NCBI GenBank assembly: GCA_963920765.1
Contig: OY987246.1
Coordinates: 8,806,501 to 8,870,500, forward strand
From: Ulota crispa
Lineage: Eukaryota > Streptophyta > Bryopsida > Orthotrichales > Orthotrichaceae
Direction: 5' to 3'
DNA length: 64,000 nucleotides
Shown here one piece after another: positions 35,089-48,000 of the stretch (positions are counted from its first letter, which is position 1; every line of letters begins with the position of its first letter). A model generated the notes under the pieces. It did no database searches, was not told the origin of the DNA, and worked only from the letters and a program-made list of their open reading frames with translations. A program made the position numbers and the translations under genes.

Positions 35089-38000
35089 GTTGAAGGGCTT
35101 GCTCTTGTAGCGATGAGCTTGTATCAGGGCATGCTTGGAATTTTATGTGTGGAGTGGATCTCGACCTATCCAACGTTGTTAAAGGAGTGCGGTGTTTGGC
35201 CCATAAAACCATCCTTGACACCGAGGCTCAACCTTCATTTTTTTCCTTTACCGACAGAGAATTCCATTCCTGGTCCCGTGGTAGCAATCGCCAATCCCTG
35301 TGTTGTCCGAGGCTTGGCCTTTATTGGTGCAAATGAAGGAGCTGGCTATGGAGCTTTGGACCTCAAGGGACGACCTCTCCTGGTGTTATTATCTTCTCAA
35401 CAGGGTAGTTATGTCAACACCTGACTATCCTCCATTTTCTGCCAGTTGCTGCTGCTACGTAGAACAAGCTGGGAATACGTACAAATTGTGACCTGTAAAC
35501 ATGGCATGATTCGATCCGCAGGTTTTATTTATCACAGTTTGCGGTTGCAATGTATGGTTTTAGATATATCCACCTTTCAGTTTCAACCTGGTCCGTGGGA
35601 GATCAGGTATACGTCTCAGGACTTTGGAGGTTTGATTGAAATCGGCTAGTCTTTGAATTGAGTTTCTGACTTCGTCATACGAAGTTTGATATAAATAAAT
35701 TTGGATGTGGACATTCTCACGGTTGCTGGTAGTGTTCTTCATCAGGAACCTGAATCCCAGTACGTCATTGTTGCTCCCCTGGTCCTTTGCGGGGAATTTT
35801 GGAGACTTTGTTGGAATCAAAAGTGGCATCCAAGAGACGGGGTTACGCCATGGATCAGGAGTTCTAGCAATGTCCTCTGCTGGTATGATGTTTGTAGAAG
35901 CTGGTGGACGAAGGGCTTCGTTACCTCTTCACCTAGATGGCCTTCCCACCTGTTGGATTAGGCTTCCTCAAAATCGCTTGGTAAACTTCTTATTCTCCAA
36001 GCTCTCGATTTTGTCAATCCCAAGTGACCTAATGACTGATCATTGGACAGTATCTCGTAACTTTAGATGATGTAGGCTTTTGGCATCAATTTGCAAGCAT
36101 GAATGATATAACACAAGTACCTTTTGCAGCTTTCATGAAACTGTGGGTCGTCCACTTGAATTTCTGCCCTTCATGAATTGAAGGTCCTAGGTGATGAATC
36201 AGGAGGACTCCACATCCTGGGGCTCAGCAACTGGGAGCCGAATATCATCTCGAAAATAGTCTTAAGCAACCTATTACCTCCTGTGAGGGTACGTTGGCCA
36301 TCTCTCTACACCATTCTTCTTGAAAATTGACAGAGCTGGGAATATCAGTTCAACTCCTCTGCTTCATAGTTTGGAAATTTAAGAAGCCCGACCAATGTTA
36401 GAGCAAATGTCCTTTTAGTCAACACTAAAGTCTTTTTCAGAAAGCATTAGGGCTTTCTTTTCTGTACCTTCTTGAGATGGATATTTTCCAATGATATCAA
36501 CATATTTACCTCTGTAATGGCCTTACTGCAACTCTGCCAAAGTCAACTTTGATTGAGACAAATGTACGTGGTTCCGTAGATTGGGGCAGAATCAATATAC
36601 ACTAAGAGTGCAAAGGTGGTGAGGGCTTAGTGTGGTATAGTGAAAATTATTAATGTTCGACTCAGCATCTTTGTATTATTGGACCAGATACTGCTCCATG
36701 TGACGAGGAAGCAACATTTTGAAGACACTATCATCTTCGCTTCGGGTCAAGGTGGCAACTTCCAGCTGTTCAAATTAATCCGCACTCCTGTAGGTATGCA
36801 CGTATGCACCACACGGTAATTCGCAGTATATTATGAGATGATGTTTCATTGCATCAGCTTTTTATAAAACAAAATAACTTTGCTGTGCATTATGTTGTGA
36901 ATGCTTGAATGAACCTACATTTATGGAGGGACGGCAAGGCAACTGCTGATCGACGCTTATACCACTCAATGATATTATGCAGAATCGTCTGAAGGTTTTC
37001 CTGTTGAGTATGGAGAGAAATCGTTTAGAAAAGATATGGCAACAGGATCAAGTGCATTTCTAGACAGTCTGACCCCCGTTAGAGATGTTATCCTCGTTAA
37101 AGATGTGATTCACAATCCTGATCCGTTTCTGCTTTTAGCCTGCGGAAGTGCGCCAGCATCTACACTACGCAAGTAATAATGTATTCGTGTGATTATGTTA
37201 AAAGATTGTAGAACTCTATGTGCAGCAAGATTTTTCTTGAAAATCTGAATTAACTGGATTGATATGAGGGAATTGTCATTGCAGGGGGAGTCTCACGGCG
37301 ACCTTTCATGTTGACAAAATCATGGAAGCGGATGTAAGGAACTTGTTACTTCTGTACGTCTTGAGCTATGCTTTTTCTCTGTATTGTGATTTATCAAATC
37401 GACTCGTTTCATAATATGTCCTTGGTATTTATCTCTGGCACAATTTATCTTTGGTACTCGAAGATGTGATATGTTTTATCTTCTTTTGGAACTCGTAGAT
37501 ACGAGGATTGCCTCAGCTGCTGCCTTTCCATGGATTCTGGGGATCAGAGTTCCATACACACATGTTGGTTTCATATCCAATAGCAGTACGTTGACTTACC
37601 GCTCAAAATCCTATTAACCCGATATTCGTTAATTGGGGAAAGATAGGTGTCCCACTTTGTATTCCACCTGAAACCCAAAAAGTTACTTTAGACCAGATTC
37701 GAAGGTATCAGATTCAGTTTGAGCCAGTAAATTTTCCTCGCAAATTCCTCCTCTCAGGTGAGGGCACGTGTAGGTTTTAGGAGGCCATCTAAAACCTTCA
37801 TATCAAAATTCTGAAAGTCCCAAAATGTACGATTTTTCTCAAATTAACGAATATTGGGTTTATTCCAAGACCGTGTAACGTGCTCGTGGAATACATCGGC
37901 TTCTTTTGTTCCATTCAAACCATTCACAAGCAAGAAGGAATAGTCAGAAAAGCCAATTGTGAATCTACTTGACTTTTCAAGTAATTGAATATGGTACAAG

Positions 38001-38170
38001 TCTGGAATGAATGTCAAATTTTCTGAGACTATCATGAGTATACATGGCCTAAACTTTGTGCTTGAACAGAATGTCGGTGAAGTATGGACTACCACGGGTA
38101 CCAAGACTGAAGACCAGTTTATGAGAGGGATAGAGCGAAGACGATGCACGCTGGCACTTTCAGCTCTAAG
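35089..38170 (+). CDS. CPSF-A/MMS1-like beta-propeller protein, internal part
   Basis: Exons: 35089-35404, 35522-35606, 35746-35980, 36184-36288, 36688-36793, 36983-37172, 37285-37333, 37499-37585, and probably 38070-38170. Phases agree through the first eight (0,1,2,0,0,1,2,0), giving about 390 continuous codons. Recognisable stretches are GPVVAIANPCVVRGLAFIG, LAMSSAGMMFVEAGGRR, DGLPTCWIRLPQNR, GDESGGLHILGLSNWEPNI, FLDSLTPVRDVILVKD then PFLLLACGSAPASTLRKGSL, and the exon with PFHGFWGSEFHTHMLVSYP. Order and pattern match the N-terminal propeller (MMS1_N) of the plant CPSF-A-subunit-like protein typified by Arabidopsis At3g11960, related to DDB1 and SF3B3. Such proteins scaffold ubiquitin ligase or RNA-processing complexes; the role of this branch is unclear. 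N-terminal exons and the whole C-terminal CPSF_A part are missing, and a MITE sits between the last two exons, so the locus may be a fragment. Confidence 0.72.
37620..37855. mobile_element. MITE, ATTCGTTAATT family, copy 2
   Basis: Left gatattcgttaattggggaaag; right reversed atattcgttaatttgagaaaaa. The interior differs from copy 1, so the two share ends rather than the middle. It lies in an intron of the beta-propeller gene, where a coding segment of the family appears to be missing. Confidence 0.75.
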
Positions 38171-38857
38171 GTAGTCTGCTCTAATTGCGACCCTCACATT
38201 TAAAGCGTTCCATAACCAATCCAAGAATGGGTATAAGATGGTTCTTGAATGGACCCTTCTTAGTTTTAAAAGAAAAGGTGTATTTTATTGCAAGAGCCAA
38301 TCATACTCCTCTATTCACTTGATCTTTTTACAAGTTGTAAGGGGATGCTTTATGGGAGGCCTAGGGTCACAGATAGGTGCTTACTACAAACAACTTTGAA
38401 AATTCATCAACAATTCAAAAATGCCTCAAAAAAATTGGGTTACATTTAGCATCCATTTCACTTTGACGGAAAATTAGGCAGAAAATCTTCATGTCTTGAA
38501 AAGCCCAAGAAAATCCAGAACAGCCCTTAAAGTGACGGTTTTAGAGCGACTACCTTACCGGGCGGATGGTTCATTCAGGTACACCTCACCCATTGACCTT
38601 CAGTTGCGTGAAAATCGAGTGATAGTTGAGATCTATGACGTAAATTTTATGTAGATCCTTAATCAAAATTTTCAGCCCTCTGGTTCCTGCATTTTCATTT
38701 TCCTCACAATTTCAAGGAGTCGTATTGCATGGTGGTAGAGGACAGAAGATCATTTCAGCAGTTAACTCCGTATTGCTGCCGAGAGAGTTTGCTATTTATT
38801 ATAAAATTTTGAATGAAGGCTTCACATTATCCTGCCGTCGGTTGACTTCATTTTTCC
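38171..38857. other. Non-coding flank of the beta-propeller gene
   Basis: No convincing exon. An open stretch on the plus strand near 38717-38885 (GGRGQKIISAVNSVLLPREF) has no family match I can name and runs into the LTR. Confidence 0.3.
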
Positions 38858-39222
38858 TGCTGTCAGATTACGGAAACCTCTCTTAGAGTTCTGGACAACG
38901 ACAGCAGTTCTAGAGATTTACGAGCGGAATGGAAGCTCCCTTTTCCACCTCCTAATTCTCCGCGAAACCTCAAAGGAAAGAGTTGGGAATAGAAAACACA
39001 ACTGGGCCACAAAAGAGATATAACAAAAGTATGTAAGGAGAAGAAGTAGCAAGTGTAATAATCCAAGTAGGGCTTCCCTAATATATATAAGGGAAGATCA
39101 AAGATAGAAAGTAAAAGTCCTTCTCTACTATTGGTCCATGGGGTCCCTTTACTAAAGTGAACTCTAGTTAACTATGTGTAGAGCGTATTAATAGAATACT
39201 TATCTCAACACTCCTCACTCAA
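38858..39222 (-). mobile_element. LTR-like element (solo, Copia type?)
   Basis: Read on the minus strand it starts TGTTGAGTGAGGAGTGTTGA and ends CTGACAGCA, so it has TG...CA termini and a length of 365 bp. The first 180 bp after the start match 27786-27960 in the opposite orientation. Direct 5-bp flanks do not match, so it is not a clean solo LTR. Confidence 0.6.
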
Positions 39223-39234
39223 CATAATATTTGT

Positions 39235-40012
39235 GTCAAATTCTAAACAATGTCCTCTGGCAGTTGCATCGTCACTGGCAATTGCACCACAACATTTTCT
39301 CAGCAAAAAGAGGGCATGGGGATAGGGGGCATGGGGATAGAAGGCACAAAAATAATATTGCTATTACAACAATTTGTTTATTGCAAGAATATTTTTGTTA
39401 AAATCCGTTGGTACAACGGGTGAATATTGTGCGGCGGTGGCGGTAGAACTTGACGGTTCCGTAGGTGAGGAGGACAATTCCGCAAAGTCCATCTTTAGTT
39501 CCACCTAAAAAATAGAGTAAAGTACAAAGCGGCGGCAGTGGTGGTGGTCGCACTCAATGGTTCCATAGGTGAGGAGGACAATTCTGCAAAGTCCATCTTT
39601 AGTTCATCTTTAGTTCCACCTAAAAAATAGAGCAGACTACAAGTTTAACTCAAGTTATGAATGGAATAAAGTAAAATCACCTACAACTCTTTAATAGACA
39701 TTAACAAGAGATCACTTGCACTTGCATCATCACTGGCAATTGTACTACAACTTTCTCTTGGCAAAAAGAGGGCATGGGGATAGTGGGCACGAGGATATGC
39801 GGCATGGGGATAGATGGTACGGGGATAGATGGCACAGGGATTGGAAGGCACAGGGTTTCGGGGGCACGAGGATAGGGGGCACGAAGATGGGGGCATGAGG
39901 ATAGGGAGGCATAGGATAGGGGGCACGGGGATATGAAGCATATGGATAGGAAGCACAAGAATAGGAGGTGGGAGCATAATCTCGTCGGTACGACAAGTGT
40001 GTAACCTAGTCT
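39235..40012 (-). repeat. Inverted copy of the C-rich repeat family
   Basis: Reverse complement of the 23.9-25.1 kb unit: gaggacaattccgcaaagtc, tagttccacctaaaaaatag, caaaatcacctacaactctt, and a 200-bp run of gggcacggggata variants (39765-39970) that translates to Pro/Tyr/His-rich frames without meaning. Confidence 0.7.
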
Positions 40013-40014
40013 AA

Positions 40015-40743
40015 GGTGATTGCAAGAAATACTTGTACTATTTCTTGTCCCCTTCACCTCCCGCAAGTGCTTTTTGGCTTGTAACTTTTGCGTAGCAAGT
40101 TCTTTTGAGCTGAAATTTCAGAGGAAGGTACATGTCATAGTTATAGACCCTTCATAATTTTTGCGGTTTTTTTTAATTATTTTACTATTTTTGAACAACC
40201 CCCAAATAGGTGTCTACCTTGGCCATTTTGGGGGTTTTTAGTACTATTTTGGGTCCAGAAAAGCTTTTCTAGGGCTATGAATCAAGGATGTTGTTAACAA
40301 AGCATGCTTACAAGCATTTGTAGAAGGGTTTTGCAAAATTATAAATTCCATGGCATTTATATTGCCTCAAAGTGGGCATCCTATCTCCCTTCATTGGCAA
40401 AATATGAAGAAATTTCTTAGCAAAGCAATTGTACCATGTAAATGTGTTTAATGGGTTCTCAAATGGCTAGTTTTTATTTTTTATTTTTTGAATCATTTTA
40501 CTATTTTCTAAAAAGCTAGAAAGAAATTGGCTTTTTGTTGGTGATTTTGTTTTGTGCATAACCTTTAGAACAAAATTTTGCTAGATTTGAATTTTCAGGA
40601 GTATGCTATTTTAAGTGCTTTACAAATTGTCCATATTTTATTTTATTTAAAAAAAATTATTCCAAAAGCTCATAGTACTACCTAGTACTGCCAATACTAA
40701 GGGTATTTGAGACAAAACTGTGAAATGTTTCTTGCAACTACCC
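40015..40743. mobile_element. DNA-transposon-like repeat, TTGCAAGAAACA family, copy 2
   Basis: Same orientation as the copy at 3067-3687, and including the roughly 110 bp missing there. It is inserted in the C-rich repeat family, whose continuation (ttatataataacaaaatatt gcgcgg) resumes right after it at 40745. Confidence 0.85.
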
Positions 40744-40744
40744 T

Positions 40745-40860
40745 TTATATAATAACAAAATATTGCGCGGTGGTGGTGGCAGTCAAACTCAACGATTCCA
40801 TAAGTGAGGAGGACAATTCTGCAAAGCCCATCTTTAATTCCACTCAAAAAGTACTCAAAG
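40745..40860 (-). repeat. Fragment of the C-rich repeat family
   Basis: Reverse complement of the tail of the 25-kb unit (caaaatattgcgcggtggtg, gaggacaattctgcaaagcc). Together with 39235-40012 it brackets the inserted element. Confidence 0.7.
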
Positions 40861-40869
40861 TCTAAGTTG

Positions 40870-41590
40870 TTTGTGTTTATAATTTAGGGTTATGAATTTT
40901 TTAGCAAGTACTTTAGTTGACAAGATTCTTTGTTGCAAGAACTGTTAGTACCATTCTTTGGAGGGATTATTTCATCTTTCATTTTGTCTTGGAAATTGTA
41001 GGTATGGTGTTGTTGTAGTGATTGGAATAAGAACACAACAGGGTAGTGTTTTTCGACATTCACCAAAACAAAATTTGAACGATTCATAAATCTTTCTTGG
41101 TTTTCGCTCCTTGTAGAGTTGATTATGTATTCTATTAGTTCTTTGGATTTGGTTAGACTTTTAGCATGCTGACCTGGGATCAGATTTTCTTTCTTTTTGG
41201 GGGTGATACAGCCTACAGGAGGATCAGTCTGACCCTTTCTTCAATATAAAATCCTACATAAAGGAACATGAGTGGACTTGGTGTAGGTTTTGTGATTGTG
41301 CTAACTACAATTTGCAACTTTGGACTTGGCCAATGTTGGTTAATGTACTCATCTATTGTGTGTTTGGTGAGATTATGATATTCGTACGAATACAATAAAT
41401 TGTAGGTAAATTGTAGGTAAATTGTAGGTAAATTGTAGGTAAATTGTAGGTCTTTCAAAAAATTGTTATGCTTATATAAGTTTATCAATAGTTAAGAATA
41501 AAAAACCAAGTGTTATCAATAACAATACATGGCATTTCTACAGATGGATGGTTGACTAATTGACAATAAGGACCAAGCCTACAAAGTTTA
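40870..41590. repeat. Segmental duplication, copy 2, with 11-bp repeat expansion
   Basis: Near-identical to 27110-27785. At 41399-41453 the unit ttgtaggtaaa is present about four times plus a partial, against one plus a partial in copy 1. The neighbouring LTR fragment of copy 1 is absent here. Confidence 0.85.
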
Positions 41591-41919
41591 TTTCTAATGA
41601 CTTGTGACAAATCTGTCTCACACTGATACTACGTCGTAAAACCCCATAAGTTTTTTTTGCTACTTACTAAATTAGGGACTAGGTTCTCTAGTCACAACAC
41701 ATAAAGAAAAATCCTTAGTCTTTTGTTCCCATCCTGGCCTGCCCAATCTGAAGTTGAGTCTGGAAGGCCAGCCAAATTAAAGTGACCAATTCATGGCGAC
41801 GATTTCGAATCTTAGAAATATAAATGGGTGATTAATTAAATCATTGTAAGCTTTAAAAGTGGACTTTTTGTCTTTTAGATTGGACATACAAGGGTTGCAT
41901 TCAACTCCCGTAATGGCAT

Positions 41920-43515
41920 ATTAGGGTGCCGAACCTTTGATTTCCGGATAACTTTATCCGGATAACTTTATCTTGAAATTCACCGAGAGTTATCTCAAAA
42001 TTCATCGAGAGTTATTTTGAAATTCACTGAGAGTTATTGGGTGGTGCTTATACAACATCTCATAGAATTGTCACCCCTTCCAAAGCTTCACAAACCACCT
42101 CATAATTATAATGGCTTCCTATGAATAACTTTTTCTCCTTTTCCCTATCCCATTATCATATTCCCCTACTCACACACGACTTGTCCTACCAATCACAATG
42201 CAACATGCTCATTAACCCTTAACCCTAGACCGCCCAAGGGGACGGAATGTGACTGCTATGCATTTTAATTTGAAATTTTTTACATTTATTGAAGATTAAT
42301 TTAAGTGGTTATTTTTTTAAATTATTCTTATTAAAGTCTTGTTTTAGTATCAAAAATCTGATTTTGAAAATGAATGACTATGATTTGTCTATTCAAGATT
42401 TTGTGCAAGGGTGTCCATTGCAAATCTTCACTTTCTAGTGTTGAGAGCACTCAAAGATGAGCCTCAAGTACACTAGAACTTGGAGAAATAATCACATTAG
42501 AAACTTAATTTAAAAAGTTATAGAGTAGATTTTAAGAAGCCGTAAATTGATTAGGGTTACACATGTTGTACTTTACATACTCAAATTTTTTTGACATCCT
42601 CAATTTTAAATTTGAGATGTGAAAAGAGGATTGAAAGATTTCAAATCACTTTCACAGTTTTAACACCCTCTTCATCAAATGATAACTTTTCAATCCATAA
42701 GTGATATTGTTGTGTTTTCTTTTCCTATGTGGTCTTTAACATATCTAGTTTGAATTTGTACGGTTACAATTTATAAAAAAATGATGTAACTTATCAAAAT
42801 GTTGCCATTCTATTCATCCAAGAGCACACCCTGAGATACTGGAGAACGTCCGTGGGCGGTTTTAGGGTTAAAGGACCGCTGGGTGGTCGTGGCCTGCCCA
42901 TACTGTAGGTTCAACAATACTTATACTGTAGCTTCAACAATGTTTTGGTTGATGGGCACCAATAGTATAGCTTCTAAAAGTTTCAAAAGTCAATAGTGCA
43001 TGCCTACCTCATGAAAATTGCAATAAGAGCAACTTGGAACCCAACATTGTGATTTTAAATTTTCTCACAATTTGGGTTACCTAAAAATATGAGTATATTT
43101 GATAAGATTGTTTTGTGCCTTCTATGATGGATCATGTGTTTATGGTCACTTTGGGAAAAAAAACAGATGAAAAACGACATTTTATGTTGTATAGATTGTT
43201 TTTTCAAGGTCATAGGACAAAAAACGTCCTCATGGGAGTTTAGGGGTTAAGCAAGTCAAGGAGGTGCTTCCCTACATGCTCATTGAGAGGCAGTCTTTGG
43301 CCAAGGTCACCTTATTGGAAGGGAGGGACCCCTACGAGATCACTTGATAACATTTTGTCAAAAGGGGCCATAACTTGTTTGAGTTATGCGGCACCTCTTG
43401 AGGTACTGGATAGAAGTTATTTGACCCGATAACTCACAAATGTTATCAAGTTATGTGGTGAACTCACTTGGAGTTATTGAGACAAAAACTCTCAGGTTTG
43501 ACACCCCCTATTGTT
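41920..43515. mobile_element. Outer inverted-repeat element carrying a TTAA-CCC element
   Basis: Left ttagggtgccgaacctttga and right, reversed, ataggggtgtcaaacctgag. Both ends carry short repeats with gagttat (about three 28-bp units at 41970-42060). The TTAA-CCC element at 42223-42867 is nested inside. A single TTAA-CCCC terminus at 43225-43250 marks another, unpaired element end. Confidence 0.55.
42223..42867. mobile_element. TTAA-CCC element (645 bp)
   Basis: TTAA at 42219-42222 and 42868-42871. Left terminus CCCTAGACCGCCCAAGGGG; right terminus reversed CCCTAAAACCGCCCACGGA. Its interior is homologous, in reverse orientation, to 53556-54192 and to the relic at 11.3-12.3 kb. Confidence 0.8.
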
Positions 43516-43545
43516 GAAATAACTAATGATATTGGAGCATCTCTA

Positions 43546-43847
43546 ATAAATAGTGCATTTAGGTTGCACTATCAATTAGATTGCCTTACCTTGAAAAATT
43601 ACCTCAAGACTCATTGCTTGGCCACTTAGAGGTGCATGCAACTTTCTAAATACTAAGACCACACATGGTTTACAATCGGGATGCCACTAATTTGTTTTTC
43701 TATAACTTTGTTGTTGTTGCCAAGCCCTTCAAAATTTGTAATTGCAGTGATTATTGATGAAAATTATGGTAGTGCCAATAAGTATTTGTATACTGTAGAT
43801 ACCATATAATTAGTATGGGGCAACTAAATGCATGAATTAGTGTAGTG
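43546..43847. mobile_element. MITE, CACTGAATA-GGTTGCC family, copy 3
   Basis: Left tagtgcatttaggttgcac; right ggggcaactaaatgcatgaa ttagtgta. The interior includes cattgcttggccacttagag and aataagtatttgtatactgt, as in the 10.1-kb copy. Confidence 0.75.
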
Positions 43848-45011
43848 GTTTGGCCAGTCCCAGACTTCCGGAATTCAATGTGCTGGCAGAAACAAGGTTC
43901 TAGCAACATAGCATTATTCCTCGTCAAAACTGCAAAACTAGCATCACCACACTCAATTGGCAAAGTTTGAGTTTTTGCAAGGGTAGCAATTCATCCCGAC
44001 TAATATTTTGGGTGGCAATAATCAACTGAACAAAAGTAGGTCTTCTACGGAAGTGACTTTCCACGGACCCTATGCAACTCAAATGAAAAGCGATCTCTTG
44101 CAAAACGCGAGCTTGAGAACACATGCTTTTACAGCTGTCACTATTCTACACTTCTGCAATTCCTCTTAGCATTTTCAGTGAAATGCATGCATCGTAACAT
44201 TACTTAAGCAAGTCAAGACATAACAAATGAATTTGAGACAAAACATTCAGCAGCTGTCAAAATATGAATTCTCAACGTGCAAGATGAAGAGGGAAAGGAG
44301 AACGTACATTATATCAGACTGCAGCACCAGCCTACTGTATTCCTCATATGTTCATTAATTAAATATTATTTTCCTGCATGAAGCTCAAAACACCAAAGAC
44401 ATTTTGCTCCCATCACTTAATAATTTTATTTATTGTTTAGAACTTGATAAATGAAAATGTGCACCCGATGCGACAAATTCGACGAGTACATACAGTATAT
44501 GCAACTCCATCTCTTAAAACAACACTCTTCCGAAGTGCAAACATCATAATTCTTCAAAGATCACAAATTTATTACCGTCCTCAATTCATAAATGTACAAG
44601 GGAAAAAGTGACTGTACATCCAATTGAACCGTGATCTAGTGCAACACTTAAATACGGCTCCTACAACGCCACGGTGTACCCAAACCTGTACTGTACAAGT
44701 CTAGCTAATCAGAAAAGCAGGGCACATTTCCGGAGATCGATCTGCGTACCAAATGCTTCGATTGATAAGCCCGAAGTATCCACCCACTGCAATGAGAGTG
44801 AACAGATGAAGCTGCACACACGCAGTTTGTAAACAAATATCTCTACTACTACAGAATATTCTGCAACCAACTGCAGATTCCTTCATGGTCTAAACATACT
44901 GTGAACAATCACTTGAGGAAACGTAGCAAGTACCTCAAACGTCGCAAGTACAACGTGAGTACATGGCTGAAGTATTTGAAGACGAGGGAGAGACTTCCGG
45001 ACTCCAATAAC

Positions 45012-48000
45012 CTAAGTAGTTAAGCTGTCAGGGAGATTCGTTTGATTGGTTCCCAGACAGATTCCACCCACGTCTGGAAAGGTTTCGAAGCCTTCTAAAG
45101 GCCCCACAGTTCCGTCGTAGTTGATGTTGATGGGATATGGCAGCAAGTGACCCTTCATATCGACGACCTCGTCAGCAGTGAACTGCCCCCAGAGCTCTTG
45201 CGACACTCGTCTCACTTCAGTGACACACTCTAGGCTTTCAGCTTCAGTAAAGCGTGGATCAACGCGACCCATATGTTCAGCCCATAAAGACATACGGTAT
45301 CCATAGATCTGCAATTCAACAACGCTACTCATATAAATTGTGGTCGATGACAATTAAGACTTCCTCGCTTACCGTTTTATGGTAACAACTGCTATTCCAT
45401 ATTTTTCTTTTTTCTACAACTACAACATCAATTTTATGCGTCGTCTTCAAAGACCACAAAAACGTTTTTATCAAGCGCCTGCAGCGACCCTCGGTTGTAA
45501 ACTCACTCACCAAATATTTCCGTGTTATTTTACACCACTAATTTATGAGCGGCCTCTATTATCTAGTCCCCCATTGATTCTATGATTCCTATTGGTGGTG
45601 GTCAACGTGAACTGATTATTGAAGATCGAAAAGCTGGTAAACAGTCGAACTGCTGGAATACTACCTTCTCCAATGTCATCTCCCTACTCTCACTAAACAT
45701 CACCTTAAGAACAGACATTCAAAACTCACTCTCCCTTTAGCCTACTGCACTGAGGTGTGGTAAGAAGCTGCATACAAATGGCATTTCACAAGTGTGAAAT
45801 GAGTCTCAAACGACATCATTGCCTATTGCGACCCTAAGTAATTCTCTAAGATCACTTTCACATGCAACGCTATAATATCGTCACAAAATTACAGAACTCA
45901 ACACTGACAATCACGTACATTCTAAGCGCCTAGGCTGTGATGTTAAAGAAGATGGGCTGTAAAAACATGGTATACGTCCTTTAAAGTGAGACCTTTCAAT
46001 AAATATCCATTCAGTACATCATTGAGACCGTATTTGCTAATGACACAAAGACGGAAAAAGAGTTGAAATCAATACGCATTTAGAGCTATGTGATGTGACC
46101 AAGTTAAACATGGTGTTGTGGAAGCAACAGAGGATGTTTACTAACCTGACCAAGAGGGTGGCCTCGCTTTTGAGACCAGGAGTAACGAGGTTGGTACCCT
46201 CCCATTGCAATCTCGGTGTCACGAGACCCGTCCATCGACCGTTGGTTAATATTGGCTGAACCACAAACGATGTACTCGTCGTCCACCACCATTCCCTTCG
46301 CATGTACGTAGATCATGAACCGCCTATTCTTCTGACTTAAGCCCTGCAAACCAATCACAATCGAAAGAAGGTGAGCTATGTTGAAAGATATGATGTTGTC
46401 TAAAATAACCGTTTTTTTACTGGAACCTTGTTTGAAAACCATTTCTTTTTTATACTACACCCTCGTATTAGAACCAAGCTATCAATTTGATTACATTGTC
46501 TAGAACCGCATTCACTTACATGCTTTGAAGTTGGATCAGGTGGATTGGTAGGGGGGTTTTTCTTCTCGATCTCACTCATGGTCTCCCGATTTCCGAGGCA
46601 AAAGAAGTTCAGATAGTCTTGTGGGTGGCGCTCATTAAGCTTGCCCACGTCTTTCAAGGCATCCGCAATAACACCATACATCATCTTCATCGTTTGCGTC
46701 TGCATTCAACAAAAAACAAGCCAGCTCAATAATAGGAAAAGAATTCTTCTATAAACAGTTGCAACTCCAGTTCTCTAGATATCTTCCAGGTTACAGAAGG
46801 TACAAAGTATTAAAACTCTTAGGAATTCGATCTCGTCTCTAATGGACTGGTTCCGTTTATCAGTAGTAACCCGTTTCTTCCAAATCATATTTTTGTAAAA
46901 ATACATAAAGTGACTCAAGCAGCATTGCCTAATACTTAGACCCCCAGCCTGCATGCTGAACTGTGATGCTCTCTTAAATATAGCCTTACCTTAATCCCAG
47001 CACCAGAAATATTTCTTAAGATTTCTATTCACTGCCTTAGAGAGTGAAGTCACCTGAAAGTAGAGAATCTCTTGCATAGCGGCAGTATCAGGAACACCTT
47101 CGGGCCACATGGGAACGATAACATACACGGCAAACCGCTGACCTGCCCTGATCTTGGATGCCACCTTCAGTGCTAGTTCCATCGGTATCAGATGGTTCGC
47201 ACCTGGTATTTGCCCACATTGGATTAAATGCCTGACAATAGCAACGCGAAGGAGAAAACGTACAAGGCTTGATAATATGGAAAAAAGAAGCCGACCGAGG
47301 TTCAAAGATAGGTGAGAGAGAAACTCAGCTTTCGAAACCAAACGAGAACCACTAATTAATGGTTTAAGAATGTCCTATTTGATTAATAATACTGTGAGAT
47401 AAATAATTCAGATGGGGCCAGATTTTATAGCGCCAGAACTAGTGAAGAGCACTGTGGATGTTGAAAAACAGACTTAAGCATGTTGAGAATTACATTGATC
47501 AACGAACTCGCCTAACTCAGTTTCATGGCAAATCAATTACCAGCATTTTTGTAATCAGGCCAGTTGTAAGAGGAACCGATAAAGTATTGGTTCTCGATGT
47601 AAACGAAATGTTGAGCTGACCGGATGGCTTTGATGTAGGCCATTTGTATGCTGATGTCTACGGCAATGCTCTTTCCCCAGATGAGATGCTGCGTACATAG
47701 ATTCACTTACACAAGGTCTGTCAGTCCAAGAAATTCCATGATCATTTGGCCACCAAGACTCTAGTTTACTAAATTCAACATTGCACAGTTGTTTGAGAGT
47801 TGGTGTTCCATGAGTTGTATGAAATTCAATAAATGAATGATAGTTTGAAATAGAGTTGGTAAATGAATTGACTTTAGAGACCAAATCCGCAGATATTTAA
47901 CAGATTCTACAAGGCATGCAACCACACAAATCTTATGATACTGAAATACGGCCATGAAATGCAAGATGACCTGTTTCTCGGCTTCTAGGACATTCCTTGG

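Noticed and set aside
39681-40066. Pro/His/Tyr-rich ORFs, at first sight like a cell-wall protein
   Set aside because: They translate a C-rich minisatellite that recurs non-coding at 24 kb and is open in more than one frame.
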